DNA from: JBLMZI01 sp050258755
Lineage (GTDB): Bacteria; Bacillota; Syntrophomonadia; Syntrophomonadales; DTU052
Assembly (NCBI GenBank): GCA_050258755.1
Contig: JBLMZI010000004.1
Span: 372,001-436,000, forward strand
Direction of reading: 5' to 3'
DNA: 64,000 nt
A program made the translations under genes and the position numbers. Positions 1 to 8,739 of this stretch are shown piece by piece; the first letter of the stretch is position 1, and each line of letters begins with the position of its first letter. Under the pieces are notes generated by a model. That model ran no database searches, had not been told where the DNA came from, and worked only from the letters and a program-made list of their open reading frames with translations.

Positions 1-29
1 TCCGCAGCGTTCATCCCCCGAAAAGACCT

Positions 30-52
30 AAAAAAAGCACCCTTTTCAGGGT
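30..52 (-). terminator. Intrinsic terminator of the fla/che operon
   Basis: Read on the minus strand, a short hairpin (ACCCT, loop GAAA, AGGGT) is followed by GC and a run of seven T. It lies just downstream of the last gene of the long minus-strand flagellar operon, so it probably ends that transcript. Nothing else is visible in positions 1-114. Confidence 0.7.
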
Positions 53-114
53 CGGTCTGCGTGAGTATTTTTACCATCAAGCAGTATACCATAAATCAAA
101 AGAGGTCTGCAACT

Positions 115-660
115 TTAACCGTTGCCTACCTCCCGTTTCCGCTGAATATCAAGGATGAGCTTGATTTCCCCTTTTCCCTTATCCAGTATTTCCGCAATTT
201 CGGCGATTGAATACCCCTCGCTGAATAGTCGGGGAATGACAATATACGGATGCGCCCTGCGCAGTTCGGCAATCGAGTGGGTAAGTTTTCCATAGGCGGG
301 GACTGACGGGGATTCTGGTCGACGGTGCGGACTGGTCTCGCGGACCGGCGCTTCCTCGCGCTCCACGTTTCTCAGGTGGCTGCGCTTGGAGACGGCTTTC
401 TCACCGCGTTCGATGATTCCTTCAAACCGGGCCATCCGGTCATCCAGATTCTGTACCATATCCCCGGCTACGAAGGATGCGTTTTCCAAAACCGCCTCCA
501 AATCCTTGCGGACCATCGTGGCTTCTTCCATGAGCGAACGCAACTCACGGGTGTATTCCGTAGTTGCTCTGTTATGATTATTCACGCTGTAGATGGCCGT
601 CAGGATCAGGACCATGGCCATAATCACGAATAGGGTTGTCATGAAGCGAACCGACCTCAC
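115..660 (-). CDS. YlxL/SwrB-like membrane-anchored protein (DUF6115-like)
   Basis: The protein is 181 residues long. It has one N-terminal membrane helix (about residues 8-26), a charged coiled-coil stretch (about 35-65), an Arg/Pro-rich linker (about 90-118) and a C-terminal helix-turn-helix-like part containing SEGYSIAEIAEILDKGKGEI. In Bacillus the gene after sigD in the fla/che operon is swrB (ylxL), which promotes flagellar basal-body assembly and SigD activity. Position, size and layout match that family, but I infer the function from context. The GTG at 660 overlaps the stop of the preceding gene. An internal ATG at 642 with a GAGG upstream is an alternative start. Confidence 0.75.
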   Translation of the reverse strand: MRSVRFMTTLFVIMAMVLILTAIYSVNNHNRATTEYTRELRSLMEEATMVRKDLEAVLENASFVAGDMVQNLDDRMARFEGIIERGEKAVSKRSHLRNVEREEAPVRETSPHRRPESPSVPAYGKLTHSIAELRRAHPYIVIPRLFSEGYSIAEIAEILDKGKGEIKLILDIQRKREVGNG

Positions 661-992
661 ACAACGATATTCAGCCGGCCTCCCAGTTCTTCCGTGTTTC
701 CGGCTGTTTTCGCGTCTGTTGTGTTGTCCTTATTCGCCGAATTTTCTTTGTTTCCTTCTTTTTTTCCTTCTTTTCCGTGTTTTTTTTCGCGTTCCGGTTG
801 CTCCCTAATTAGGAGTTCTTCGGATGCCGGTGAACGAGTTACCGTGGTTTCGGTCTTTTCGGCCTGTTGAGCAACCTGAGTCGCAATCTCCGCCTGTCGA
901 AGATTGTTCTCCTGCATCTGGATCTGCTGGGCCTTCGAAACCTCACTGGCTCGAGGGATCAGCACCTGTAAATCCATAGACCGAATACTCAT
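657..992 (-). CDS. Small hydrophilic flagellar-operon protein, function unknown
   Basis: A 111-residue protein begins at an ATG preceded by AAGGTGGG. The first 50 residues are Gln- and Ala-rich and probably helical (EVSKAQQIQMQENNLRQAEI). The rest is a low-complexity Lys/Glu/Asn tail rich in KEGKKEGNKE. There is no signal peptide or membrane segment. It sits between the FapA-like gene and the YlxL-like gene and overlaps the latter by 4 bases, so it is translated as part of the operon. Short proteins of this type occur at this place in other clostridial flagellar operons. I cannot assign a function. Confidence 0.7.
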   Translation of the reverse strand: MSIRSMDLQVLIPRASEVSKAQQIQMQENNLRQAEIATQVAQQAEKTETTVTRSPASEELLIREQPEREKKHGKEGKKEGNKENSANKDNTTDAKTAGNTEELGGRLNIVV

Positions 993-1007
993 GCCGGATC
1001 ACCCACC

Positions 1008-2414
1008 TTAACGGAGCGATGTCATTCGCACCTCACCCTGATCAACAATGAACATGGCATATTTCAGGGGATCGTTCACCGTGTACATGGCCTGACCGAT
1101 GACGATTTGGACCCCGGGGTAAACGATGTCGTGGACCTTGACGCGCCCCCGCTGCATTTTTTCGAGCTCTGTTTCAAGCTGTATCTTGCGGTCTTCCAGG
1201 TTCGCAACTTCTACTTTCTGCGTCTTGTAATCTTCCAGCAGCTTTAAAACCGCAAGCTTGCGCTTGTCCGGCAGATTTTCCAGCGAAACCGCGGATTTCT
1301 GATAAACGGCCAAATACTGGCATACATTCTCAAAAGCGCGCTTCTTCTCCGCATACTGCTGCATCACGGTCTTATATTCCTCGCGCAGAACGGGATTAAC
1401 GCCGACTTCCAGAACGGTGGCCGGGGTCAACGCCGAGCCGAGAACCTTTGCCGATATTTCTTCTCCGGCCTGTATGGTGCCCCCTACAATGGTTCCCTTT
1501 CGGCCTTCGCACCGGACGTAGTTATTCGCCCTTACGAATGATTGAACAATCGCATCATTGATGACAACATCATTGCCGGCCTCAATCCGCGCATTTTCAA
1601 TAAACTTGGCAAAGATGCTGCCGCCGGCTCGGACATAGGCCTTATGCCCACCGGTAATCCCGTTTTTCACCAGTATATTCCCGGCGGCGAAAACCTGAGC
1701 GCTTTCGATCACGCCGTTAACCTCGACATCACCGCCCGCTTTGACCGTGAATCCGGAGGTTATATTCCCTCTGACAAACACATTGCCGACAAATTCGATA
1801 TTACCGGATGCGAAGTCAACGTCGCCGGCGACTTCGAAGACCTGATTAACCGTCACTTTATTGTCGATAATCGAAACATGGCCATCGCTTGAGGCGTACA
1901 GATAATTGCCGCCCTCGTCAGCCACGGTGTTCTTTCCTCTTGGCATGGGAACGCTCTTGCCCATTTTCGGAACCACCGGCTTGCCGGTAACCGTCGTGCC
2001 GGGCTGTCCGAGTTTGGGAGGAATCCGGGTAACCAGAAGTTCGCCGCGCCGAACGTTGTTAATGAGATTTAAATTCCGGTAATCCACCCGGCCGTCTTCC
2101 ATTTCGGCCGGTTTCATTTTATCGTCGTCAGGCAGTTCAAAATGATATTCAAGACGGCCGTCAAGACCGTCTTGTGCAGAAATGCCGCGGGCTACCGATA
2201 TGGAGCGGCCAGCATTGTATTCCTGGATCGCATGCCGAACCTGCTCGTGATCGATGCCTTCAACAACGCCGTCTTCCCGCAGGGCACTAAGGGCGGCTTC
2301 CATCGTGGCTGGCTTACCGCCAGGCGGGATGAGAATGAACAGGCTGGCCTCCATGCCATCCGGCGAAATACTGACTTTGATGGTTGCGCTATTGGACTCG
2401 AGGTTCATGCTCAT
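1008..2414 (-). CDS. FapA-family (DUF342) protein
   Basis: The protein has 468 residues. An N-terminal domain is followed by a central Gly/Val-rich repeat region (about 190-330, for example VAGDVDFASGNIEFVGNVFV) typical of the DUF342 right-handed beta-helix. A coiled coil (about 365-435) and a short C-terminal beta domain follow. The family is known as FapA, or flagellar assembly protein A, from its frequent place in polar-flagella loci. The biochemical role is unsettled. It lies directly downstream of fliA and is probably co-transcribed. The ATG at 2414 follows a GGCGGTG ribosome site. Confidence 0.85.
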   Translation of the reverse strand: MSMNLESNSATIKVSISPDGMEASLFILIPPGGKPATMEAALSALREDGVVEGIDHEQVRHAIQEYNAGRSISVARGISAQDGLDGRLEYHFELPDDDKMKPAEMEDGRVDYRNLNLINNVRRGELLVTRIPPKLGQPGTTVTGKPVVPKMGKSVPMPRGKNTVADEGGNYLYASSDGHVSIIDNKVTVNQVFEVAGDVDFASGNIEFVGNVFVRGNITSGFTVKAGGDVEVNGVIESAQVFAAGNILVKNGITGGHKAYVRAGGSIFAKFIENARIEAGNDVVINDAIVQSFVRANNYVRCEGRKGTIVGGTIQAGEEISAKVLGSALTPATVLEVGVNPVLREEYKTVMQQYAEKKRAFENVCQYLAVYQKSAVSLENLPDKRKLAVLKLLEDYKTQKVEVANLEDRKIQLETELEKMQRGRVKVHDIVYPGVQIVIGQAMYTVNDPLKYAMFIVDQGEVRMTSLR

Positions 2415-2425
2415 TGTAACACCGC

Positions 2426-3199
2426 CTACAGCATTTGATTTTTACGCCGGCTTAAACGTCCCCGCAGCCGCAGAATCGATTTGGTATGCAACTGGGAAAT
2501 TCTCGATTCGGAAAGGCTTAGAACTTCCCCGATTTCTTTCAAAGTAAGACCTTCGTAATAATACATGTAGATAACCATCTTTTCTTTCTCGGGCAGTTTC
2601 CCGATCGCTTCCCCGAGCAGTTCCTTGGTTTCCGCGATCTCTACCAATACAAGCGCGTTCTCAACATGATCATCTTTCAGATAGTCACCGATGCGCTTAC
2701 TTTTTTCACCATTGTCTTCCCCGGACAAAAAGTCTTCCAAATATACTATCGTCGTAACACTGACGTCGCTTAACAGTTTCCTGAATTCTTCTTCCTTCAT
2801 TCCCAGTGCTTTTGCCATTTCGTCATCGGTGGCCGGCCGGCCTAATTCGTGTTCAACCATGGCATAGGCCTTTTCAAGGTCTTTGCTTTTCTGCCGAACC
2901 GAAACCGGAACCCAGTCCATTGCGCGCAGGCCATCGATCATGGCGCCTTTAATCCGAGACATCGCATAAGTCTCGAATTTAATATTGCGCGTATGATCAA
3001 ATTTCTCCACCGCGTCGATCAATCCTTCAACACCATACGAAATGAGGTCGTCAATTTCGACCATGGACGACAGATTAATCGCAAGTCGGTTTGCAATGTA
3101 TTTAACCAGATACGTATAGTAGACGATCAATTCGTCCCGGGCAGCATAATCCTCTTGTTCCTTATACTGCTGCCAGAGCGCGCCAAAATCAGGTTTCAT
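2426..3199 (-). CDS. fliA: Flagellar sigma factor sigma-28 (FliA/SigD)
   Basis: This 257-residue sigma-70-family protein directs RNA polymerase to late flagellar and chemotaxis promoters. Region 2 is seen at about residues 28-70 (LVKYIANRLAIN, then VEIDDLISYGVEGLIDAVEKFD). Region 3 starts with VSVRQKSKDLEKA. Region 4 at about 200-250 carries the helix-turn-helix LTLKEIGEVLSLSESRISQL. Length and domain order match FliA/WhiG. The ATG directly follows the cheD stop codon, with GGGAG upstream, which points to translational coupling. In Bacillus the homologue also sits near the end of the fla/che operon. I see no FlgM anti-sigma gene in the window. Confidence 0.97.
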   Translation of the reverse strand: MKPDFGALWQQYKEQEDYAARDELIVYYTYLVKYIANRLAINLSSMVEIDDLISYGVEGLIDAVEKFDHTRNIKFETYAMSRIKGAMIDGLRAMDWVPVSVRQKSKDLEKAYAMVEHELGRPATDDEMAKALGMKEEEFRKLLSDVSVTTIVYLEDFLSGEDNGEKSKRIGDYLKDDHVENALVLVEIAETKELLGEAIGKLPEKEKMVIYMYYYEGLTLKEIGEVLSLSESRISQLHTKSILRLRGRLSRRKNQML

Positions 3200-3685
3200 C
3201 TAAATAATTCGCTCCCCATGACCGATGGTTCGTACCACCAAATCCCCGGTTTCGGCGTCAAAAATAATGGTTCGCCCGAAATTGCCGCCGGTGTCATTGG
3301 CCAAAAGCCGGATGCCGATCCGGTTTAGTCCCTCTTCGACAGCTCTCGCGTTGCGTTCGCCTATCTTCATAATATCACTCTCGCCGGAGAAGTTGAACAT
3401 TTGGGCGCCACCGGCGATTTTTGCCACGAGTCTTGGTTTTGAAGCGCCAAGATGTACCATTTCGTCAATGAGCACATCGATCGCCGTATCGGCAAACTTC
3501 GCCTTGTTCTGGGCGTTTCTCGCCTGTTGGCTGGAGGGCAGCATGATATGTGCCAGGCCCGCGACCTTAACCTGTTTGTCAAACAAACAAATGCCGATGC
3601 AGGAACCCAGTCCGGCGGTCATTAATTTGTCCGGAGATGTGGCCGTTTTCAGATCGGCCATACCTACCTGCACAATCTTCGACAT
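3200..3685 (-). CDS. cheD: Chemoreceptor glutamine deamidase CheD
   Basis: CheD (161 residues) deamidates specific glutamines on chemoreceptors and, in Bacillus-type systems, binds CheC to take part in adaptation. The predicted catalytic cysteine is C29 in AGLGSCIGI and the histidine is H46 in GLAHIMLP, both in the usual family context. The gene overlaps the end of cheC by one base and is followed directly by fliA. The cheC-cheD pairing indicates the CheC/CheD/CheY-P adaptation branch found in Gram-positive bacteria. Confidence 0.97.
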   Translation of the reverse strand: MSKIVQVGMADLKTATSPDKLMTAGLGSCIGICLFDKQVKVAGLAHIMLPSSQQARNAQNKAKFADTAIDVLIDEMVHLGASKPRLVAKIAGGAQMFNFSGESDIMKIGERNARAVEEGLNRIGIRLLANDTGGNFGRTIIFDAETGDLVVRTIGHGERII

Positions 3686-4305
3686 TACATGCTCACCCCA
3701 AGTGCTTTTAAAATCACATCGAGCGCACCAGGCTCAGGCAATAGGAAAAAGTGTCCGACCACGTCCTGGTTCCCTTTGGTAAATTCGGTCTCCAGCGCCA
3801 GTACATAGTCCCCAACCGCGCCATATTGCGCCAGAACGGCATCGATAATGGCGCCGGCCATGTCCATCCCCATCATCGGCACGGTGGGCAAAAGCGTCAA
3901 CTGGGTAAACATCGCCAGAGCATTCAAATATGTACCCGAGATGATATTGCCAACCTCCTGCATCGCAGACCAGCCGATTTCGTCCAGTTCAACGGTTTCG
4001 CCGGGCTGCCGGCCCATCAGCATGTCCACCAGCGCCAGTGCGCGCTCAATTTCAAACAGAAAGAGGATATTCGCTTTGGCTGAACCGCTGACCCCCAGAT
4101 AAATGCCGACCACGATTTTCTCCGCGCCGCCGATCCGTTCGGTCACTTCGTCAAACGGCATTACGGTAACCCGGGGAACGGTCATGTCGATTTTGGAGTT
4201 CACCATGACAGCCAACGCGGTGGCGGCGTTACCGGCTCCAATGTTTCCGATTTCCTTCAGCGCGTCCAGCTGCATGCCGGATAGTTGATTATAATCCTCA
4301 AGCAT
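3685..4305 (-). CDS. cheC: CheY-P phosphatase CheC
   Basis: CheC (206 residues) dephosphorylates CheY-P and is stimulated by CheD. Both phosphatase motifs are present: EIGNIGAGN with E18 and N21, and EVGNIISGT with E117 and N120. With two active motifs this is a true CheC rather than CheX. It lies between cheW and cheD in the same order as in Bacillus subtilis and overlaps cheD by one base. A second CheC-like phosphatase domain exists in FliY of the same operon. Confidence 0.97.
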   Translation of the reverse strand: MLEDYNQLSGMQLDALKEIGNIGAGNAATALAVMVNSKIDMTVPRVTVMPFDEVTERIGGAEKIVVGIYLGVSGSAKANILFLFEIERALALVDMLMGRQPGETVELDEIGWSAMQEVGNIISGTYLNALAMFTQLTLLPTVPMMGMDMAGAIIDAVLAQYGAVGDYVLALETEFTKGNQDVVGHFFLLPEPGALDVILKALGVSM

Positions 4306-4325
4306 GTGTAACCCTCACATCCGTT

Positions 4326-4778
4326 CTAATGTACTCCCAGAAGTTTTTCCAGGTCAAGCAGGATTAGCAAGCGGCCATCCACTTTGCCCACGCCTTGGAT
4401 GAAATCTCCATCCATGGAATGGTACACTGTCCGGGCATCCTCAATGTCGGCGTGGTAAATCCGCAGGACTTCAGTAACCCCGTCGACGATGATGCCGGTT
4501 TTGACTTCATCAAACTGGAATACAATAATCCTGGCATCCTCTTCCCTGCCTGCCGGAGCGATTCCGAACCGCCGATGAAGATTGAACACCGGAATCACAT
4601 TCCCGCGAAGGTTGATGACGCCTTCAATGTTCGGATTGCTTTTGGGAACCCGCGCGATTTCAAGGACCTTAATAATCTCCTGGACCGCCAGGATATCGAC
4701 GCCGTATTCCTCTGAACCGAGTTTAAAGGCGACGATTTGTACTTCTTGGGACTGGCCGTTCTCCATTTGTACTTCCAT
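4326..4778 (-). CDS. cheW: Chemotaxis coupling protein CheW
   Basis: CheW (150 residues from this start) is the SH3-like adaptor that links chemoreceptors to the kinase CheA. Typical segments are FKLGSEEYGVDILAVQEIIK near the N-terminus, GVINLRGNVIPVFNLHRRFG in the middle and GIIVDGVTEVLRI towards the end. I chose the ATG at 4778 because GGAGG lies about eight bases upstream. The GTG at 4787 would overlap the ribosome site. It is the operon's housekeeping CheW; two further, more divergent CheW-like proteins are encoded at 52096-52515 and 58033-58440. Confidence 0.96.
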   Translation of the reverse strand: MEVQMENGQSQEVQIVAFKLGSEEYGVDILAVQEIIKVLEIARVPKSNPNIEGVINLRGNVIPVFNLHRRFGIAPAGREEDARIIVFQFDEVKTGIIVDGVTEVLRIYHADIEDARTVYHSMDGDFIQGVGKVDGRLLILLDLEKLLGVH

Positions 4779-4796
4779 TGCATTCACCTCCAGAAG

Positions 4797-6911
4797 CTAA
4801 ATTAAGGTGCCAACATCGATAATCAGTGAGACATCGCCGTCGCCCAATATGGTTGCGCCAGCGATCCCGGGAATGCCGGCCAGCAGCTTCCCGAGAGACT
4901 TGATCACGATCTCCTGCTGCCCGATCAGCGAGTCAACCACGAGACCCATCTGCTTGCTGCCGCGCTTGACGACAACCATATACATTTCCTCCGGTTCAGT
5001 GCCGGTATCGGGAACCTGCAGCACATCGTGCAGCCGAACCATCGGAAGAACCACGCCGCGTAAAACCACCACTTCCTGCCCCTGAACCAGTTTGATCTCG
5101 TCCGGGGTGATCAGCGTCGTCTCGTCGACTGAGGTCAGTGGAATCGCATAGGATTCTTTGCCAACTTTGACTAACAAAGCCTGAATAATCGCAAGCGTCA
5201 GCGGAAGTCTGACCCGGAAGGTCGTTCCCTCGCCTGACCGAGAATCCACCACGATTTCACCGTTCAGGCTTTCAATCTTGCTGCGGACCACGTCAAGGCC
5301 AACCCCACGGCCGGAAACGTCCGTGATATTTATCGCGGTGCTGAATCCGGATTTAAACAGGAATTGAATGCATTCGGCATCGGACAGGGTATCGGCCTCT
5401 TTGGCGGAAATTAATTCCTTCTCGATTGCCTTGGCTTTGACCCGGTCAACGTTGATCCCGCCGCCGTCATCCTCAACCTCGATAAAAACATTGTTCCCTT
5501 CATGACGAGCGGAAAGCCGAACCAGACCAATCCGGTTCTTGCCGAGCCGCTCCCGGGTGTCGGGATCTTCCAAACCATGGTCAAGACTGTTGCGCAGCAG
5601 GTGAACCAGCGGATCGCCGATTTCGTCGATCACCGTCCGGTCCAATTCGGTATCCTTTCCTTCGATCACAAACTCGACCTCTTTGCCGAGATCTTTAGCC
5701 AGGTCCCGAACCATCCGCGGGAACCGGTTGAAAACGCTTTCGATCGGTACCATGCGAACCTTCATGACCACGTTCTGCAGATCATTGGTCACCCGCTCCA
5801 TCTGTTCCACGGCTTCATTGAGCTCGGGAAGCCGTTTGCTTACGCCGATCTGCTCCAGCCTGCCTTTGTTGATAACCAATTCCCCGACCAGATTCATCAG
5901 ACTGTCCAACCGCTCGATATCAACCCGAACCGTCTGTTTGACTTTATGCGCTTTCGCACCATCGTCAACCTGGGCTTCCCCCCGACCCGCCGAAGGCCGG
6001 TCCTTTTTAGCCAGACCTGCGGACTGGGCTGCGGCTTTTTCTTCAAGATCCGGCTGAACCTTTCTTTCTTCGATCTTCGCTTCCATAATGTCCGTCAGAT
6101 CGCTTGCGCTCAGGGACCGAACCGTTTCTGCGCTGACTTCAGAAATGCCGTTGATTTTCCGGTTGATCTCCTCGACATCGTTCATGGTCGTAATGATCAA
6201 CTCAAAGAATTCGTCGAATTTGCCCTCGTCCAATTCCTGCGCGGGCGGATCGGTTTTGATGATCTCACCGTCCTCCTCCAACGCTTTGAAGACCATGAAC
6301 ACCCGGACGGACTTCATCAGACAGTTTTTATCGATATGAACCTTGGCATAGATGACTTTGTAACCCCGTTCCAGAGCTTCCTTAAAAACCGTATGGTCAT
6401 ATTCATTAAAGCGGATGGGAACCGTGCCCTCTTTGCTGGCTGCGGCGACCAGCTTGGCCGTTTCCGCCGGTTTTTCCGGCACAGCCGGTTCGGCCTTGGC
6501 TGCGGGCGTTTGAGCGTGGTGCTTCCCACCCTTGATATTTTCCAGCGAACCAATCAGATCTGAATTGTCCATCGCCGACGATTGACCGTTCTGAATACAC
6601 TCAATCATTGTCTGCAGCCGGTCAAAACACTTAAAGAGCACGTCGACCACACCGGTATCGACTTTGATAATCCGATCTTTCAGATCTGACAGAACGTTCT
6701 CCATGTGATGGGTCAGATCAGCCAGATCTTCGAATCCCATCGTGGATGACATCCCCTTCAGCGTGTGCGCTGCCCGGAATATTTCGTCTAAAGCTGAAAG
6801 TTCTTCCGGATTCTTTTCGAGAGCGAGCAGCTTTTGATTCAAATTGGACAAATGCTCCTTGCTCTCTTCGAGGAAGACATCCAGGTACTGGGACATATCC
6901 ATCATATTCAC
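4797..6911 (-). CDS. cheA: Chemotaxis histidine kinase CheA
   Basis: CheA (704 residues) autophosphorylates and passes phosphate to CheY and CheB. The P1 domain has the phospho-acceptor H49 in AAHTLKGMSS. A P2-like CheY/CheB-binding region follows at about 170-240, then the P3 dimerisation helices. The P4 ATPase has the N-box HLLRNSLDHGLE and G-boxes DDGGGI and GRGVGLDVV. P5 is a CheW-like domain at the C-terminus. The start is the GTG at 6911, six bases after AAGGAGGTGG. A longer reading frame begins at a TTG at 6950, but it would place this ribosome site inside the gene. Confidence 0.97.
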   Translation of the reverse strand: MNMMDMSQYLDVFLEESKEHLSNLNQKLLALEKNPEELSALDEIFRAAHTLKGMSSTMGFEDLADLTHHMENVLSDLKDRIIKVDTGVVDVLFKCFDRLQTMIECIQNGQSSAMDNSDLIGSLENIKGGKHHAQTPAAKAEPAVPEKPAETAKLVAAASKEGTVPIRFNEYDHTVFKEALERGYKVIYAKVHIDKNCLMKSVRVFMVFKALEEDGEIIKTDPPAQELDEGKFDEFFELIITTMNDVEEINRKINGISEVSAETVRSLSASDLTDIMEAKIEERKVQPDLEEKAAAQSAGLAKKDRPSAGRGEAQVDDGAKAHKVKQTVRVDIERLDSLMNLVGELVINKGRLEQIGVSKRLPELNEAVEQMERVTNDLQNVVMKVRMVPIESVFNRFPRMVRDLAKDLGKEVEFVIEGKDTELDRTVIDEIGDPLVHLLRNSLDHGLEDPDTRERLGKNRIGLVRLSARHEGNNVFIEVEDDGGGINVDRVKAKAIEKELISAKEADTLSDAECIQFLFKSGFSTAINITDVSGRGVGLDVVRSKIESLNGEIVVDSRSGEGTTFRVRLPLTLAIIQALLVKVGKESYAIPLTSVDETTLITPDEIKLVQGQEVVVLRGVVLPMVRLHDVLQVPDTGTEPEEMYMVVVKRGSKQMGLVVDSLIGQQEIVIKSLGKLLAGIPGIAGATILGDGDVSLIIDVGTLI

Positions 6912-6933
6912 AACGATCCACCTCCTTAAGTAC

Positions 6934-8007
6934 TTACAGGGCTCTGACAATTTCGCTGGCGATTAGATTCAAGGGAACCACCTTGTCCGCATTTCCGGAA
7001 TCCACAACCGCTTTCGGCATTCCATAAACAATACAGGTGGATTTATCTTCCGCAATGATCTTTCCTCCCTTTTGCTTAATTCCGACCGCGGCACGAGCAC
7101 CGTCTGCGCCCATGCCGGTCATGATTACCCCCACCATCGGGGCCCAGAATTCAGCAACGGCAGAATCGAACATCGCATCCACCGAAGGACGGTGTCCTGA
7201 TTCCAAAGGATCCTTGGTCAGGTTCACCACAAGTCTTTTCCCGGTGCCATCAGTGCAGCGACGCACCTTCAGATGGAAATCGCCCGGTGCTATGTAAACG
7301 TGCCCTGGAAGGACCGTGTCTCCATGTTCCGCCTCTTTCACTTCCACCGCGGACATGGAGTTGAGTCGTTCCGCCAGGGAACGGGTAAAGCCAGGCGGCA
7401 TATGCTGTACGACCAGCACGCCCGCCGGAAGGTGAGCCGGCAGATTCGGAATGACTTCATGCAGGGCTTTCGGGCCGCCAGTTGAAGTTCCGATCACAAC
7501 CAGCTTCTCCAAAAGGCCGGATCCCCCGATTGGTTTTGGCACCGGCGCTGTCGGTTCAGTCCTGGTAAACACCGGAACCGGGGCGACCACCTTGCGGAGG
7601 TTAATCCTGGTACCGGCTGCAATCCGGGTTTTTTGGATAATCACGTCCGCCACTTTTTCGATATCCAGGGATATCGTTCCTGACGGTTTGGGAACAAAGT
7701 CGACCGCTCCCAGTTGCAAGGCCCGCATGGTGGCATCCGCACCGGCCTGGGTCAGACTGCTTAACATCACCACTGGAAGCGGATCCTCGCGCATTATGGT
7801 TTCCAATGCCTGCAAGCCATCCATCACCGGCATTTCGACGTCCATCGTCACGACATCCGGTTTCAGGTCTCGGATTTTTGCCAGGGCTTCCTGACCATTG
7901 CGCGCAGTCCCAATGACCTCAAGGTCCGGATGCCGCCCAATGATATCACTGATCACGCGCCGCATAAAAGCCGAATCGTCAACGATCAGAACCTTTGCTC
8001 GAGCCAT
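6934..8007 (-). CDS. cheB: Chemoreceptor methylesterase/response regulator CheB
   Basis: CheB (357 residues) removes methyl groups from receptor glutamates after phosphorylation by CheA. The N-terminal receiver domain has the acidic pair DD at 10-11 and phospho-acceptor D56 in MDVEMPVMDG. After a linker, the C-terminal esterase carries GTSTGGPKAL (catalytic Ser), VVQHMPPGF (His) and GMGADGA (Asp). It precedes cheA in transcription order. No cheR methyltransferase gene lies in this window, so the partner enzyme must be encoded elsewhere. Confidence 0.97.
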   Translation of the reverse strand: MARAKVLIVDDSAFMRRVISDIIGRHPDLEVIGTARNGQEALAKIRDLKPDVVTMDVEMPVMDGLQALETIMREDPLPVVMLSSLTQAGADATMRALQLGAVDFVPKPSGTISLDIEKVADVIIQKTRIAAGTRINLRKVVAPVPVFTRTEPTAPVPKPIGGSGLLEKLVVIGTSTGGPKALHEVIPNLPAHLPAGVLVVQHMPPGFTRSLAERLNSMSAVEVKEAEHGDTVLPGHVYIAPGDFHLKVRRCTDGTGKRLVVNLTKDPLESGHRPSVDAMFDSAVAEFWAPMVGVIMTGMGADGARAAVGIKQKGGKIIAEDKSTCIVYGMPKAVVDSGNADKVVPLNLIASEIVRAL

Positions 8008-8034
8008 TCCGATACCTCCCCACTGTTTGCTTTC

Positions 8035-8703
8035 CTAAAGCAGTCCTTTCTTTCTAAGTTCTCTCTGTTTTTCGAAGATAAAACTGATAATGATGTCCTG
8101 GTGAGATTCCTTGATTCTGTCAAACATGCTCGCCACAGTATATTTCGGATTCGGCCCGGTTTCGTCCGGAACCGAGCGAATCACCTTCACCACCAGGGCC
8201 AAGGGCCGCCGATTGGGCAGTTGAAAGTGTACTTCCAACAGTTGTCCGGCGGTTACCACGTGGTGAGTGACAAACTGGGATCCGCCGCCGCTGATGTCCA
8301 CTGTCTGCCCATCCATCATGTCCTCCTCCGGGATACAGGTCAGCAGGTCGTCTTCGCTTTCCAGCAACCGGAACTTAATGGGTATGTTGTAATGAAACCG
8401 AAGATAGTTCCTGCGCTGTTTCTTTTCGATCTGCGCCGGCATAGCAATTTCCAAGACTGGAATCGGCTCCCGCCGCCGCGCGATGATCGTTGTTTCAAAG
8501 TGATACGAGTCATCTTTGACCATATAATCAATAAATACTTTTTGGCCAGGATGCAAGAAAGCCGGAACACCTTGTTTTGTCGGATGGGCTACGATCATCG
8601 ATCCACGCCGTACTTCTTCGACCCGGCTTGCCAATCCAACCCGCATTTCCTCCGAGGTGCGAATTTCAATCCGCAGATTCTCTTTAATCAGATTCTCGTA
8701 CAT
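8035..8703 (-). CDS. PilZ-domain cyclic-di-GMP receptor, YcgR-like
   Basis: This 222-residue protein has an N-terminal YcgR-type domain and a C-terminal PilZ domain. The cyclic-di-GMP-binding signature is intact: RRNYLRF (RxxxR) followed by DISGGGSQFV (DxSxxG). YcgR-type proteins act as a flagellar brake or clutch when cyclic-di-GMP is high, and in Bacillus ypfA/dgrA has this role. Its place inside the fla/che operon supports a motility role. It gives the flagellum a cyclic-di-GMP input, of interest because this window also encodes an HD-GYP phosphodiesterase at 50419-52053. The ATG at 8703 follows CAGGAGGAATC. Confidence 0.93.
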   Translation of the reverse strand: MYENLIKENLRIEIRTSEEMRVGLASRVEEVRRGSMIVAHPTKQGVPAFLHPGQKVFIDYMVKDDSYHFETTIIARRREPIPVLEIAMPAQIEKKQRRNYLRFHYNIPIKFRLLESEDDLLTCIPEEDMMDGQTVDISGGGSQFVTHHVVTAGQLLEVHFQLPNRRPLALVVKVIRSVPDETGPNPKYTVASMFDRIKESHQDIIISFIFEKQRELRKKGLL

Positions 8704-8739
8704 GATTCCTCCTGGCTGTTCCCTAAAGAGCGGTCTGGC

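Noticed and set aside
5502..6563. A 353-codon open frame on the plus strand opposite cheA
   Set aside because: It lies fully inside a well-supported cheA gene, has no ribosome site and encodes a His/Arg/Phe-rich composition typical of antisense frames in GC-rich genes.
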